The notes under the pieces: generated by a model
The model's database searches: none
Seen by the model: only the letters and a program-made list of their open reading frames with translations
What the model was told of the DNA's origin: nothing
Shown here: piece by piece, positions 1 to 14,590 of the stretch
How the letters are laid out: each line of letters starts with the position of its first letter
How positions within the stretch are numbered: position 1 is the first letter of the stretch
Position numbers and translations under genes: made by a program
Assembly: GCA_001953115.1 (NCBI GenBank)
Contig: LSSL01000038.1
Coordinates: forward strand, 1-64,000
Reading direction: 5' to 3'
From: Smittium mucronatum
Taxonomy: Eukaryota; Kickxellomycota; Harpellomycetes; Harpellales; Legeriomycetaceae
Length of the DNA: 64,000 nucleotides

Positions 1-3000
1 ATATATCAACCTTGATTAGTATTTTCTATATTAAATATATTTATTAAACTTAAATTAAATGAATCCAATATAAATTTTTTCCTTTATAAAATATTGAGAA
101 TTTATATTTACCTACATGATAAAAGAACTTTTTATGTTGAACTTTTGTTTATTTTTAAGGAAAGTGTTATTAAACCCCCCATTAATCTATTAATTATCTG
201 GAGTTTTTTTAGAAAAATTATTAAAATATTTAATTTTAATATGTTTCAAAAACTCGTTAAAATACACGCTAAAGTCGGATATTTCCAAGAAAAAATTAAT
301 GAGAATAAAAATTAAGAATAAATTTTATCTTCAACTCAAATAAAGTTATAAATTAAATCAAAATTATATTTTGATTCATCGCTCCTCCAATACATCATTT
401 TTTAAGATACACTGATTTTTTTTCATATTTGTATGTATATTAGCTTTTATATGTATCGAAAATATTTATTTATTTATCAAATGCGTATTATTATACCTAT
501 TTTTATAAACAGTATAAAATCACAATCTTTTGTTAATTTATATATTTAATTATTAGATAAACTTTTTAAAAGACTTGGAAATAAAATTGAGGTTAGAAAT
601 CATATGTAATCATATAAAATAATAATTAACTGAAAATATTTAAAAAATATATCGAGTGTAATTCTCAAATATTTTGTACTTTTAAAAATTATGGCTGCTC
701 TTCATTTTTTGTTATCATTTTCTACAGAATTTTCATAAATTAAATTTCCATAGAAAACTGAGAAATTAAAACTTTTTTATTATAATTCTTTTTTTTCGTA
801 TAAATGAAAAATAGATTACCAAAATATTTTTACATCAGAAAAAAATTCATATATATACCTAAATTTTTATTTGGTTTTATTCTATTTAAATTCTCTTTGT
901 TTAAAAATCAAATATTAAATTACTTGCATGTGTATTTTTCCCAAATCTTCTTTATTTCGTATTAAGAATGATAGCTACATAAAATCTCTAAATTATATAC
1001 TCCAAACTGCATATGTGTCGTCTTTCTACAGTAATGGGTTTTGAATTATACTTTTTTTTTAAAAATTAATCAAAGATAGAAAATTAAACCATAAAAATTG
1101 AAAGAATTTTATATTACTGTTTATTATTAATATCTTGAGCTCCATTAAATCTTATTCAAAAGTAATAAAAATTATAAAGAACTCCTCTTTTGTTTGCAGG
1201 AATAATCATTATATCATACGAATATCCTTCATAATTCCACGATAATTTAGTAAATACAATCAGGACTAGTATTTTACAAATTAATCTTGTTTAATTAATG
1301 TTTTTTTTGTTAGTAGGATGTTATTTTATCATCTAAAAGTATATATATATATATAGTTTTTTTCGGTTTATAAAATTATATAAAAATCAGAATTCACACT
1401 TTTGAAACAAAATAAACAAGTTTATTTTAAGTTTCATTTGAGGCATCTTTTAATCTTTTATTTATAACTTATTTTTTCTATATATTTGCAGTGTAATTCA
1501 AAATGATCATCAAAATTTTTCTGTATTCATTTTTATTGATTACTGTATGATAATTGAAAGTTTCAGGTTCTATTTTTACTTTTTTTTGAAGAGAATCATG
1601 TTTTTATTTATTGCTGATCCGTTTAAAGTTTTATATAATATTTCAAACAGCTATTTTATTACTTTATTTAGTGTATATGTAGAATTTAATTCATTTTGAA
1701 ATATTTAACAAAGCAATATTAAATCAATAAATTTTTAAAAATTGCTACAAAACTCGCTTTTTTTTATTTCAAATTTTTATATTAATATTTTTCAATAATC
1801 TCGTTAATCGATTGGGATATGTTTTTTTTTGTTTATTATTAAAATTTAAACAAAATCATCAATTAATTTTATAGTTTTTTTTTGCTACTATTTTGTTGAT
1901 ACGCATATATTTTTTGCATATTTTGTCTAAAATTTTGACTGGAGTTTATTTAAGCCACAACTTGTAACTTATATTTGTATTTTTTTCCGATTATAAAGCT
2001 GATAATACAATTTTTTAACTAATTTAAATATTATTATAGATTTTTAAATTCGAAAAAAGCCCACCAATATTATTCTAAAATTTCTACAAAGTTCTCAGTA
2101 GAATACAATTGGCATCGGCAAATATCAAACGAATGTATTACTTAGTTAAATTTTATTTGAAATTTTGTGCCAAAAAAAATCCCTGATTTTAATTCAGTTA
2201 ACAAATATCTTTATTTTTAAAGTTTCATTTGATAAAAAATTGAAAATAATGAACCAGATAAAAAAATAAGCAGGTTAAAATTTAAATAAATACTAAAGGA
2301 AGGAAAATTAGAACTTAACAGTTTTCAATTGACAGATAATTAATGAAAATAACGAATTATAAATTATGGCTCATCTGATTAATAAATATCTCCGAAATAA
2401 ATATCAACTTTTTTCTCTAATATTAAAAGTAAATATCTGGATTCAAATATGATAAAATCTGTCTACAGTTTAAAACTATCACCTGATTTAATATTATTGT
2501 TGATTTTCTATTCTATGACTACTTCCTCAAAATACTTTAAATTTCTTTAAATTTAAGATGAAATTTATTTTAAATTCTTTCCTTTCATTAATTCAAAACA
2601 ATTATAAAAATTTTAATTTTTAAAAAATTCCCTGTGCTATTAACATTTCTATAAAGCTATATATTTTCATTATTTTGACTAAAAAACCTAACTGACCAAT
2701 TTAAATCTTTTTCTGATATCCTTAATGCCACTCAAGTAAGTTGTAGCTTTTAAAACTCTTTCGAGATTTTTTTTGAATTTTATTCATTATTATTAAAATA
2801 AATTAAAATTTTCATCAATTTTTTTACGCACAATAATTCAATTTTATTTGGATTAATATTTTTACGTTTTATTATAAAGGTTTGGTTGTTGATTTACCTG
2901 TATTAAATCTACCAAAATAATTATAAATATAAATCAGTATGGTAAATAATGTTAATAATGAATTTCTTCAATAAATTATCCCGCTTCAATGAAATAAATC

Positions 3001-6000
3001 TTTTCGAATTCATATATTTTAAATTCAACTTGTTAGAAAAACTAAGCTTAAAAATTACATTCTAATCGAAGCCCCTTATATTTAATTTTAATGGGTGTTT
3101 CAATTAAATTCTTTTTTAAAAAAATTCTAGCTCATAAATCCTCAAAAAATAATCCAAATAAGCAAACTAAGAAATAAAAAATAAAAAAAAACTCGATGAA
3201 ATTTTATAAATTTCCCTCTGTTATCAAACATTTTTTTCTTATTATTGTAGAAATTTTTTGATTTTTATACTGTATGATATTAATTATAATATAAGTTTAG
3301 AGCAAAAAACTTCAATTTAGACTTAGATTGATACATTGCTTTTGGAAAGCTTTATTGCTGATTTTTTTTGTAATCTTTTAGCTCATGGTAGAAAATTTTT
3401 AAATAATTTTTTTTAATTCCCATCATTAATTTTTGGGACCAAGTTTTTTTGAAATCAGATTTTTATATATGAAGACACTTTTTATGATCGTAAGGAGAAT
3501 ACCCATAAAATTCTTTATTTATCAAATTTAAATATTTATTTTATTCAAAGATTTAAAAATAAAAATAATGTTTGTAGTAAAACTATTTTATCTGAATTAT
3601 AATCGCAATATTTTTCGATAAAGTATCCATATTAATCATCGAGAGAAGTTATTATTTAAATTTTAAGTCCAAATTGAGTAAATTAGGAAGTCATTTTATC
3701 TAAATTTTCTTTCTAATGAAGTTTATTTCTGTTTAAAAGATGAAAAATTACAGGCTGTAATACACTATAAAAAGTCTATTATTTTTCATAAATTTGATTC
3801 TCTAATTTTCATTAATTATTTTAATATAAATACATGGAGCTAGTATTTTTCTCTTTTTTGTTTAAATGTAATTATATTGGCCTCTGGATTTTTGTTCAAA
3901 TTAATTTACCTCATCTCTATTTTCAATTTTCTAATAAATAAAAATTATTAAATTAATTTAAGCAAAAATGTAATTTCTATGAACATTATAAGAAATTATA
4001 AGAAATAAATTTTTTTTTGGATAAATAAGATATCATACATTCTATTTTTAATACTTTTATTAAATATGAGATTAGTTTAAAATCGTAATATTATCTAAAT
4101 ATTTTAGCTCCAAATCCGAGTATATTAAAATTATCTTTTTATCTTATTTTACAATTTTAAACCTCTTTATCATGTTAAAATTTGATTTTGGAATAGAATT
4201 TATGCAAATCTTTTTTTGATACTTATTTCTTTAAAATATTTTCCCCTCAAATTCTCTGATTAAAAATAAAAATTAGTATGATTTAGGTATTAATCGATTA
4301 TGATGTTTTTGTTATCATTTTTTTCTTGCTTGAAGTTTATTTGAAACGTGATAAAAAATTATAAAAAGTAATTCGAAAAAAAATCACCCAACTCTTCTCT
4401 ACTGATCTAACAGCCCATACCTCAAGTGCATTGTTTCAATGGGGCAAACCAAATGTATTTATCTCATTTTTAATGTATCTTTGTTTTTTTATAAATATCT
4501 TAGTTAAAAATCCATATAAATTTTTTAAAAACAATATTATTTATGTTAAAATTCTAATTAAAAAAACTTAGCTTTCCTTTATAACCATTATACAACCAAA
4601 ATGAAGTCTTGATAGGAAATTTTATAAGCAATAAAATTGTGAAATTAGAAGATTTTATTTCTATCACATCTGCCTCCATTCTTGTTAATTCTTTCAAAAT
4701 TAAAATCGATTGGATAATTTTAAACTTTATCTAAAAAATCCAAGAGTGTTTCATTTGAAGTATAATTGAGGTGTGTTTTTGTGGTACGAAAATTAATTTA
4801 GATAACTGTTGATTATTCAGCGTATTCGAGAATATTTTATAATTGTATTTAAAGGATAATATATTGAAATTCTTCATAAACGTGTTTTTTTTTTCAGGAA
4901 ATATCTCGGTACAATTTTAAATTAAATTTAATACAAAAATAATGAATAAACAAATTTATATTTAAAGGAAATTTATCCATATAATATATAAAGAAATTGT
5001 TTTTGATTTTTCACATATATATTATTTTTTCACAATTATACCGAACTAAAAACTACACGAATTTTGATTCATAGTACATAATATATGTAATAAATGCATA
5101 TAAAAATTATCAAAAAAAAAATCATACAGGATCGGGTTTTTATTTATTTGGGTCTCATTTTTTTAGGAGATTAAATCTTAAATAATCGCCAATTTATTAA
5201 TTTTAATTATAGCTATAAAAATATGCTAATTATGTGGGGTTTTTAAATATTTTTATAAAATATTAAAATGTTTAGCTTCCATTGAGGCTTTTTTTAAAAC
5301 TTTTTTCGATATTAATATTGATATAAACTTTTTAAAAAAACTTTATCCAACTCTCATATAAAAATAATACCATTAGCTTCGATTAAAATTTACAGAATAA
5401 ATTTTACATCATTATCAAGGCATTAATCTGCTAATGATATCCATGAAATTTTATAAAGAACTGAAATATATAAAAATAATTTTAGTTTTTTTAATGTTTT
5501 TTTGATGTTTTTTTCAATTGTGCTATTTTCAAGATTTTTAGTTAAGAAAATATTTTCTTATTTGATTCTAGATTAAGCATTTAATTTTTTTTTGAATTTC
5601 CAATTCTTATTTACTATTACTCAATAAAAAATAAAAATTTAGCTATTCCAATTTATTTTAATCACTTTATTTAATAGATTTTTTTTTTTTAATTTTCTTA
5701 TTTTTGGTTAAACTATCCTCAAAATAATTTGAATTTTTTAATTATCCGAAAATTACCATTTATTATGATTTTTCTGTTTAAATTTTATAATTTAGAACTA
5801 AATCAAGAAAAATATTTTTTCTCCAATTCAGAAAATAAATTATCGGATTTCAATAATTTTAATTTTAATTTTAATTCATTGTTGATTTTTAATCATTTTT
5901 TCTAAATAACTAGATTTTTTTAGGCTAAGAATTTTAAAATATTTTATTAAATCTTAAATAGTTAGAGAAAAAAATCACAAAAATAATAATTAGTAAAAGA

Positions 6001-9000
6001 AGAAAGATTTAAAATCACTAATATAAAATTTTTTTAACAAAATTAAGTCGCTAAAATACAGACCTAATCAACCAGATATTTGCCCAAATCGCTGAAACTG
6101 TAGATCAATCACAAAAATCTAAATTTTCTAGCGTTTAATCACTAAATTTTCATCATCTATAACTGAAATTTTGGTAATTTTTACTATTGTATATATCTTT
6201 CGCAATTCAAAATTTCTTTAAAGTAAATTTTTTTTTTATATTTTTATTATACAATATAATTTAATAGATTTTTTCTTAACTCAGATTGGGTGTCTTGATA
6301 ATTTCAATTGAATTTATTTTTTTATATAGCCAATGGGAAAAAAATATTACCTATAAAATTATAGCGATGGGGGAAAACTATATTAATTTTGATATATTTG
6401 AGCATGAAAGCGCAATCAAATGATTCTTTTTAATTCCATTATGGTGTCTAATTATATGAAATCCATAATATATTTTTGCTCAAGTTATTTATGTCATTTT
6501 CTCCATCTGTTTTTATTAAATTTTTTAAAAAAAATATGACAATAACTTTTAAATTTAATATAACAGATCTATTATTAAGCTTTTTAGGACTATAAAAATT
6601 CAAAAAATATCGAAAATTTTCAATGTTATTCGCTTAAATATGTAGTTTTGGTCTGTCATGGTGATTAATTTGTTATGATATATAATTAAATTTTATGAAT
6701 AAACTAACGGAAGGGACTACTTATGGAAATTTACCGTATAAAATCAAAAAAAATACACTCTTTTACTCTTATTAAAAAAAATTAGCCAAATTATAGTGAT
6801 AGTTATTTTAATAAGGCAATTAAACATATTTAATATTTAATTTTAGCCATTTTTAAATAATTTCTATTATTCAGATCAACATTTGGTCAGTTAAATTGAA
6901 ATTTTAACTTTTTAATATTCATTCTCTAAAAAAAATTCGGACAAAAAGCATTAAAATTTATCTTTTCTCTGATTCTATATATTTTTTTGATTGAAAAATG
7001 GAATATTACTTATATAATCTAGAAATATGGATTTTTATTTTTCCAAAAAAAAATTTTCTTAATAAAAAAATATGTTATAGCTTAGATGTTTTTTTTGTTG
7101 GGTAAATTAAGCTAGTATTTTCAAACATTTCTGATTAGCAGTTATTAATCGATTGATTGTATTTTTATAATTTTCTGGATTAATCAGAAATATTTAAGCT
7201 CTATTTCAAGGCTAATATCTAGAAAAATACAACTACTATAATATTTTATTGGTATTTTATATTGTTAAATTGTTTTGATTTAATATAAACAGTGCTTTAT
7301 ATCATTTCTGATAAATAGATTAATCATTAATTTTTAGGCCTGATCAAAAAAATTTTAAATTAATTGGAAATTAGAAGAAAATTTCAGCAGCCTTTAAAAA
7401 GTTGGGGGGGGGGGGTTAATTACCGAGTTTATATTTTTATAAAGGAATTAATAATTCTAAACAGATATTTAGTAAAAAATTTATATTAAATTTCAAAAAA
7501 TATTATATGTTTTATATTAGACCTTGCTTATATATATTTATGATGCAATTTCGAATATAAATACCATTTCACCGATTTTATGAAAAATCTACATACTTAA
7601 AAAAAAATTAAATTTTTAATAAAAAAGAGAAATTTATATAAGAAAAATTTTATAATTATTATTGGTCGGCATTTATATTTTTATATTATATATTCTTTTA
7701 ATGAAAAAATTCGGGATTCAGATTCTTAATTAATCTTATAAGCCTTAATTTTTTTAGATTAAGAATATATAATATATGTTCAGAATCATTGTGAAAGATC
7801 CGAGCTTATTTTTTGCTATTTTCTGTGGAATACTTGAGTTTCAAGAAAATTTTTTATAATTCAATTTTATAAGAAAAACTTCTGTCAATATTTTTGAAAA
7901 TTTAAAATTATATTATATTATCGATTTAAAATAAAAATTATTTATTTAATAAATAGAAAATACATTAAATAAAATTATTCAATAATATGAATACATACTA
8001 ATACACTTATATACCATTGAAAATCAAAAAATTCTAATTCCTAAATAATTGTTTATTTTTTAAATAAGGAAATCCCCATTTAAATGGTTTAAAAATGGAA
8101 TTAAAAAAATTAGAAAATATTGTATAAAAAAACAAAAAAAAATTCTTTACACCCCCAATTATCTAGATTTTTAAAAAAAGTTGTTTTCAGTTTTAATTGG
8201 GATAGCTATACGCTATAATTTTGAAATTTTGTGGATGAGAAACAAGAATTAAATCTAAAAATCAATCTGAGTCCTACTAAAAATTTAGAATATCCGTTTA
8301 CATATAGTGTTTATATAAGTTTTATATAGATACTCTCGCTCAATATAATTTTCATCTATTTTCATCAGAAATTATTTGGTTGAAAAAAATAATTAAGAAG
8401 AGAATTTTAAATCAGTGACGTAAAAAACTGTAAGAATTTTTTTTAAAAAAAAATTTTCAAATTCCAATTAATGAGTTATAGATGATTTATTCGAATAAAT
8501 CTGAGGAAAGCAGACTACAGTAGTGATTAAAAATATTAAAAATAAATGGATGAATCTTTTAGTATCCCTACCTTTCTTTTCTTTAGAAGATGCTAATTTT
8601 AATAATTACTATGTCCTATAGTAATGATATGTGTGAATATCTGTGCCTGATTGATCTAAAAGAAACCTCACACAAGTTTCCTCTTTTAAAATCGATTTTA
8701 ACAATAGTTTTATTTAAAATTATAAATCCCAATATGATTTTTCATTTTTATCGGCTATTTAATATTAATCTTTTTTATGATTGATAGAGCTGGTGGGCAC
8801 GATTCCTAACTTGATTTAAGTACCTGCAAAGCTGATGTTTTGTTCTCTGATTGGGTTAAATTTCATTGATTTCAATCCATGCCGTATTTTTTATTTTTCG
8901 ATTCTTCATTTGGCTGCATATTTTGGCTTGGTTATTTTTTTTATATTTGTTTTGGAAAAATAAATGATATTTCTACTCTTTACATAACTTTTGTGCTATT

Positions 9001-12000
9001 TTGTTTATCTATCTTGAGCTGAATGTGATCTAATAAGAATTTTTTGTGTTGTGAGTTTTTTTATTTAATCTTTGATTTATGTTTTGGAGGTTCTTCATCT
9101 TTATTATACACACTCAAGAAAATTTCTTTTCAAAATAATAAGAGATAAATATATTAGTTAATATCTAATATTATAAATAATGGATTATAAAATCACTTTT
9201 ATCACAATTTGAGATGAATTAAACAATGGGTTCTAAATTTTCTTTCATTTAACTTAATCAATTCTGGATATATTTCCTTAATATAGGACGAAATTAAATT
9301 TATAATAAATTTAGGATTTTACTTTTAGTGCAGTGGTATATCAAGTTTTTTTTAAAAAGAATCCGTCCCTGAAATAATGCGTGAAGTATAATTGAATTTA
9401 TTTCAAATTATGGAAAAAAAAATTCTAGGCTACCAATACAATATCTATAATTTTTTTCGTTTAATTATAATTTTTAAAATAAAAATAAAAATCTCAAAAA
9501 AGGAATTTCATTTTTCAATCAAGCTCGCTATTTTGACAAAAGTTGTCTAAAAAGTTAAATTTTGCGAAAACCTAAGTATTAAACTTTATTTTTTAATAAA
9601 CTCTATTTTTTGATAAATCCAAATAAAATTCGATGATTTAAATTAATTCTAAAAATTAAGTTTTATCGGAAAAATTAATTTTATCAAAATAAATCCGAAT
9701 TTAAACGTTTTATATTGAATTACTGTATATAAATCATAAAAATATATCGAGCAGATTATAAATCTTTTGTTAATTATGTAAAGAAAATCTTAAGATCTCT
9801 TAGTTTTTTTAACATTTCTAATTTTATTCTAAACACTTGGAGTTTTTTTCTTTTCAAAATATTATCGCCTATCATCTTCTCTTTGGAACATATAGCCTTT
9901 AATATAATATCGAAAAAATCTATAAATATATATATTCCCTTTTATGAACTTCTTAAATCAATTCTTTTGCGTTTATATTTTCAAAAAATGGCGAAATAGA
10001 AAATAAAAAATAAAATTTAAGGTGAATTCGATTACATAAAAACCTATCACAATTTATTTTCACGAATTAATTATATACTTATATTAATCGCCAATCCAAA
10101 AAAAAGTTATTTAGCGCAACACTTAGATAATTAAATTTTATTAACAATAAAGCTCTTTTTTTATAAATTACAGAATCCCATCACGAATGTAAACGATAAA
10201 ATATGAGACGATAACTAAGTTTTTAATAATGATAGCTAGTAAATAGTTGCGTATACCTTCATAATGTCAATATAATTTATGCGAAAATGTAACGAAAAGA
10301 AACACATCAATTTAAAATTTAGGCATTAAATTTGTTTGAGTATTATTCTGGAGTTATAAAAAATTTATTCTCTAATTTAATATATTAATAGCAAATTAAA
10401 AATTATTCGACTAATATTCCTATTTTCACAGAAAAATTATAATAAATTTAATTATAAAGATAAAAAATCGTGTCAAATCACTAAATGTCTATTTTTTTAG
10501 TTTTTGAATTCAGAGTAAATAGTTAAATGACACACTTTCTCTTACCATTGATCAAATAACCAATGAGAAAAAAAGCCTCTAGAGCGACAGATGAAATTTG
10601 GATGAAATCTATTGCTTATTTATTTTTTATATATTTTTTTTAATACTTTTTTACAATCTTTAAATGTTATAAATATATTATCTATAAAAAAAAATTCACA
10701 TCCTTTGAAAGAAAATAATTTTAAAAAATAGTTTTCAGACATTTTAAAATATCATTATACATTCATTGATAAAAACTATGATTATATATTAAGTTTTTCT
10801 ACACAAAAAAGCTGTTTCAACATTTCTAGTAATATTCACCGATAATTATTACTTATGATAATTAATTTTTTTTAAAGTCTAATCAACTTAATTTGGTTTT
10901 TTTAAAATAAATATTTCTGAAAAATACCTATACATACCAAACAAAAAATATCAATCATACTTGATAAGTATCTCTACCCATATTGAGATATTTCATTTGG
11001 GGTACTTGCAGTTTTTTTTGTATATCTAATCTTCTAAGAAATATATTGAATAAATTGATCTAGCCATATTTTATCTGGCTTAAAAAAATTAATCTGCCTT
11101 CAGGGAGATGTACAAACTTCCCCTTTGTGTATTACTTTTTATTTTCCTAGGATAGTACAATTTATAATCCCCAAAATCCTAAGAAATTATTTAGAAATCA
11201 TATATTGGTTCATCTATTAAAAGAAATGCGGGAGGAAGCTGTTGAATCTATACTCAGAGCCACTTGCTCTGGTAGGGGGAGGGTTGATTTCAAGAATTAT
11301 TTATCAAAGAATACTTATCTTCCTCATTAACTCTTTGGATGAATTTTTGTACTGTTGCCACGTTTATTTTTAATGATAAAGGAGTCGATTGTTGGATAGG
11401 ATATGATTTTAAAAATTAAGGATAAATTAGTAAAGGGTATTTATAGAAAATAATAAAGTTTCTTCTTTAGGTTTTTCTCATTTTAGACAAATCTTAATTC
11501 AATATCCCGAATAAAGTATCAAAATAATCGAGTCGAAAATTAGCAAAAGTTTTTAAAAAAATTTCAGTTATTGATAAAAAAAACTCTATGATTGAGTCTT
11601 CAACATCAAAATTAATTTGTAGTTGTGTTCTTTACTTTGCGCAATTTCCATTTTCTTGTATTCTAGAAAGACAAATTTGAAAATCAGTGGATATAATTTT
11701 AAATTAAATCCATTTGAAAGTTTTTAGGTGAACAATAGGGCTTTTAAAGTCTATACTTTTAGATATATATAAATAAATAACATAAATTCAGAAAAATATC
11801 AAAGATTTTTTTATAAAACCCAAACAAAAAATTTGAATTTTTAGCCTTGGTTTATTATAATTTAAACCTTAATTAATGAATTTAATTTGCTTTAAAGCGC
11901 CGATTCATTGAAATATTGAAATTTTCTATTATTCCAAAATAAATTGAGTGCCTCAAAAATTCGGAATTATTTTGATATAATTGAATTTATCTTTAAGTTT

Positions 12001-14590
12001 AGATTTGTTTCAAATAATAAAAATCACTAAATTTTATTTGAATTAATCAAAAAATAGCTTTTATTATAAAATAGGCTTTAAAATTTAGTACTAGATAAAA
12101 GTATCTTTTTGACAAGAATTTATTGAAATAGTGAAATATATTAAAAAATTAAATTGAATTTTTAAATAAATATTAATATTTTAAATATGAAAATGAAAAA
12201 TGGTAAAATTCGGCATTGCGTTGATCATGTATTGCATTTGATATTTCTAAAAAACTCCTTTTTAGTGCGAATTTATCTTTTTAGCTCTTTGATCTTATCT
12301 TTCAGGCTATTTTTGGATTGGAAAATCTTATAACCACATATTTTCATTATTTGTTTCCATTTTCTAATTTTATGGAAAATAAGAAATCAAATAAAATGAA
12401 TTTTTCAAACTCTCATTGAAATCAGCTAATATTAATTTATTTATTTTTTTAGATAAGAAATTTTATTTTTTTTTGGCACGTACTAGTCTTATAAACTTTA
12501 ATAGTATGATTTAAAAACTTTTTTTTTGAGTATAATATCGCCTTTTTTCTCTCTTAGCTTATTTAACGATTTCATATCTTTTGTAAACTGATATGCTAAT
12601 ATTTTATTAATAAATGAAGGAATTTTATCTATAATTTATGTTTTTCTGCATCAAATTATTTTAATAGACGCAATGAGAAAATTTTGGTCTTAATAAATTA
12701 CTATTAATTATTTTATTAACCCAATTTATCTATATGGGTATGCATATGGCTAAATATGAATTTAATAAATAAAAAATCTTGGTATGGTTTAAATTGTATA
12801 TTCCAGGTCATTTAAGAGTTACAAAAAAAATTTCTAGACTAAATATTCCATGCCTCTAACCCTTTGTATTTATAAATGCTTATTCTTTTATAATTCGATT
12901 AGGTTATTTCTTATCCTATAATCGAATAAGAATTATTGCTTTTTTTGACAAAATAAAATCGAATTAAAATCGAATTAATTTAATTAATGATAAAAAATAT
13001 ATATTCAATCGATCCAATTCTGTTCTATTTATATTTTTATATTCTATATTTTTTTCTTAACATTATTTTTTTTTTTATAATTCCATTTTAAGCCTAAGTA
13101 TTTAGGTGCTAGTTATGTAATGCACCTGGTTAATTATTATATAGGTCAAATATAAGATGAAAATACATCATATTTTAGAAATTTTGATTCCAAATTAGGG
13201 TTCAAATCCTATTTGAAATAAATCGGAATTAATTTATTTTACAGTTTGGTATATTAAAACTTACAATAAGGCTGAAATGGTTTATTAAGAGTTATATTTT
13301 TAGATTTTTAGATTAAAATAATGGCTTATTAATGTTATATTTGCCCCATAAATTAATTATGTAAATATATTTAAAGAAATGAAGCTAATAATCATTGAAA
13401 GATACGAATTATTTACTTTATTTTCTCTTTTTGAAAAGATTTTCATTTTTTTGGGTATTAAAATTGGGCCAGCTTTCATTATAAAAATCCAGAATATTTT
13501 TTCACAATTTTTTTTATTCCATTTTTTTTGGGGATCAAATTTATGTAAGTAAGTTGGGTCTTTATATTAATTAACTTAATTTTTATAAATTTTTTCGATC
13601 TTTATTTTAAAATGTCGATTAAAAACAATTAAAAAATTAAAGACAATTAAAAAGTAAAAACATTATTTTATATATCTGTAATTCGCGGCATACGATTTTT
13701 AATTTAAATATATATTTCGAAGCCAATAATACATAATTTCCGAATTTTCTAGCAATTTTTTAAAATTTACATAAATCGTTTACTAAACTAAGAAATTAAT
13801 TTCTATCATAAGAAAATTAACTTGCTAATAAGAGCCAATATTTTGTATCTTTTAATAAGAATTACTTAATTGTATGTAGCAGAATCAAGTTTCAATTTTT
13901 TTTGTTTTTTTTAATTGGAAAAGTTAATGGGAACTTTTTTTTTTTGCGAGAATTGCTTGGATTTTCTAAATATTTATTGTATATCGGTTAATGTTCTATA
14001 TAAATTATTTTCCTTCTCATACATAACTAATTTATACAAATCGAATTAAATGCTTTTAGAATTTGGAGCTTGTCAGTTTGGGATGTCATATAACGTGTAT
14101 GTGGTTTCAAGGAAATATAATGACTTATAAAATTTTGGGGGATAAATAGTGTCAGTAAGTGCTGGTTATTTTGATTTAGAGTAGAGTCTAGTATTCCTAG
14201 ATGAATAAACAGTTTTTTCAAAAAAAAAAAATTTAAACTTTAATTATTTATAAAAAAAATATGAAAAAATATTTTTTTATAGCATTAAAATTGAAAATTT
14301 TACTTATCGTAGGAGAGTATTTTTGAATATTTTTTTTAAAAAAATCAAATGTTTACCTGAACATATGGAGGGTTTTTTATAGTTTTTTTTTTAAAAAAAT
14401 AATTTATTAATGATTTTAGCTGATTTTTCTTTAATAATAGGAATGAATAATATTTAATAAAACTTTATGCGTAAATATTGCCTGTAATTGGTTATAAATT
14501 GAGTCTTGTCCATTTTTATTTATTAATTTTGGTTTGAAAATTTACAATGAGTATATAAATTGACACTTCTTTAATGGATTAGTTTCTGCA
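1..14590. other. A+T-rich gene desert 1
   Basis: Nearly pure A/T sequence with long A and T runs, short (TA)n tracts and dense stop codons in all frames. The open frames here (64 to 79 codons) are of a length expected by chance at this composition. A few patches with more G and C, at about 8.3-9.3 kb and 10.9-11.4 kb, translate into balanced peptides and may be decayed coding sequence; they are described as findings. A 12-G run sits at 7404-7415. I see no intact gene, tRNA or rRNA. Confidence 0.75.

Noticed and set aside
94..315. 73-codon plus-strand frame at the window start
   Set aside because: It starts at a non-ATG codon, has A/T-driven composition and matches no family I know.
13199..13214. 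B-box-like GGTTCAAATCC suggesting a tRNA gene
   Set aside because: It lies in a hairpin, but no A box lies at the right distance and no acceptor or T stem can be formed.
1..14590. Mitochondrial origin of the A/T-rich desert
   Set aside because: No mitochondrial rRNA, tRNA or respiratory-chain reading frames are visible, and the desert is contiguous with nuclear genes containing spliceosomal introns.
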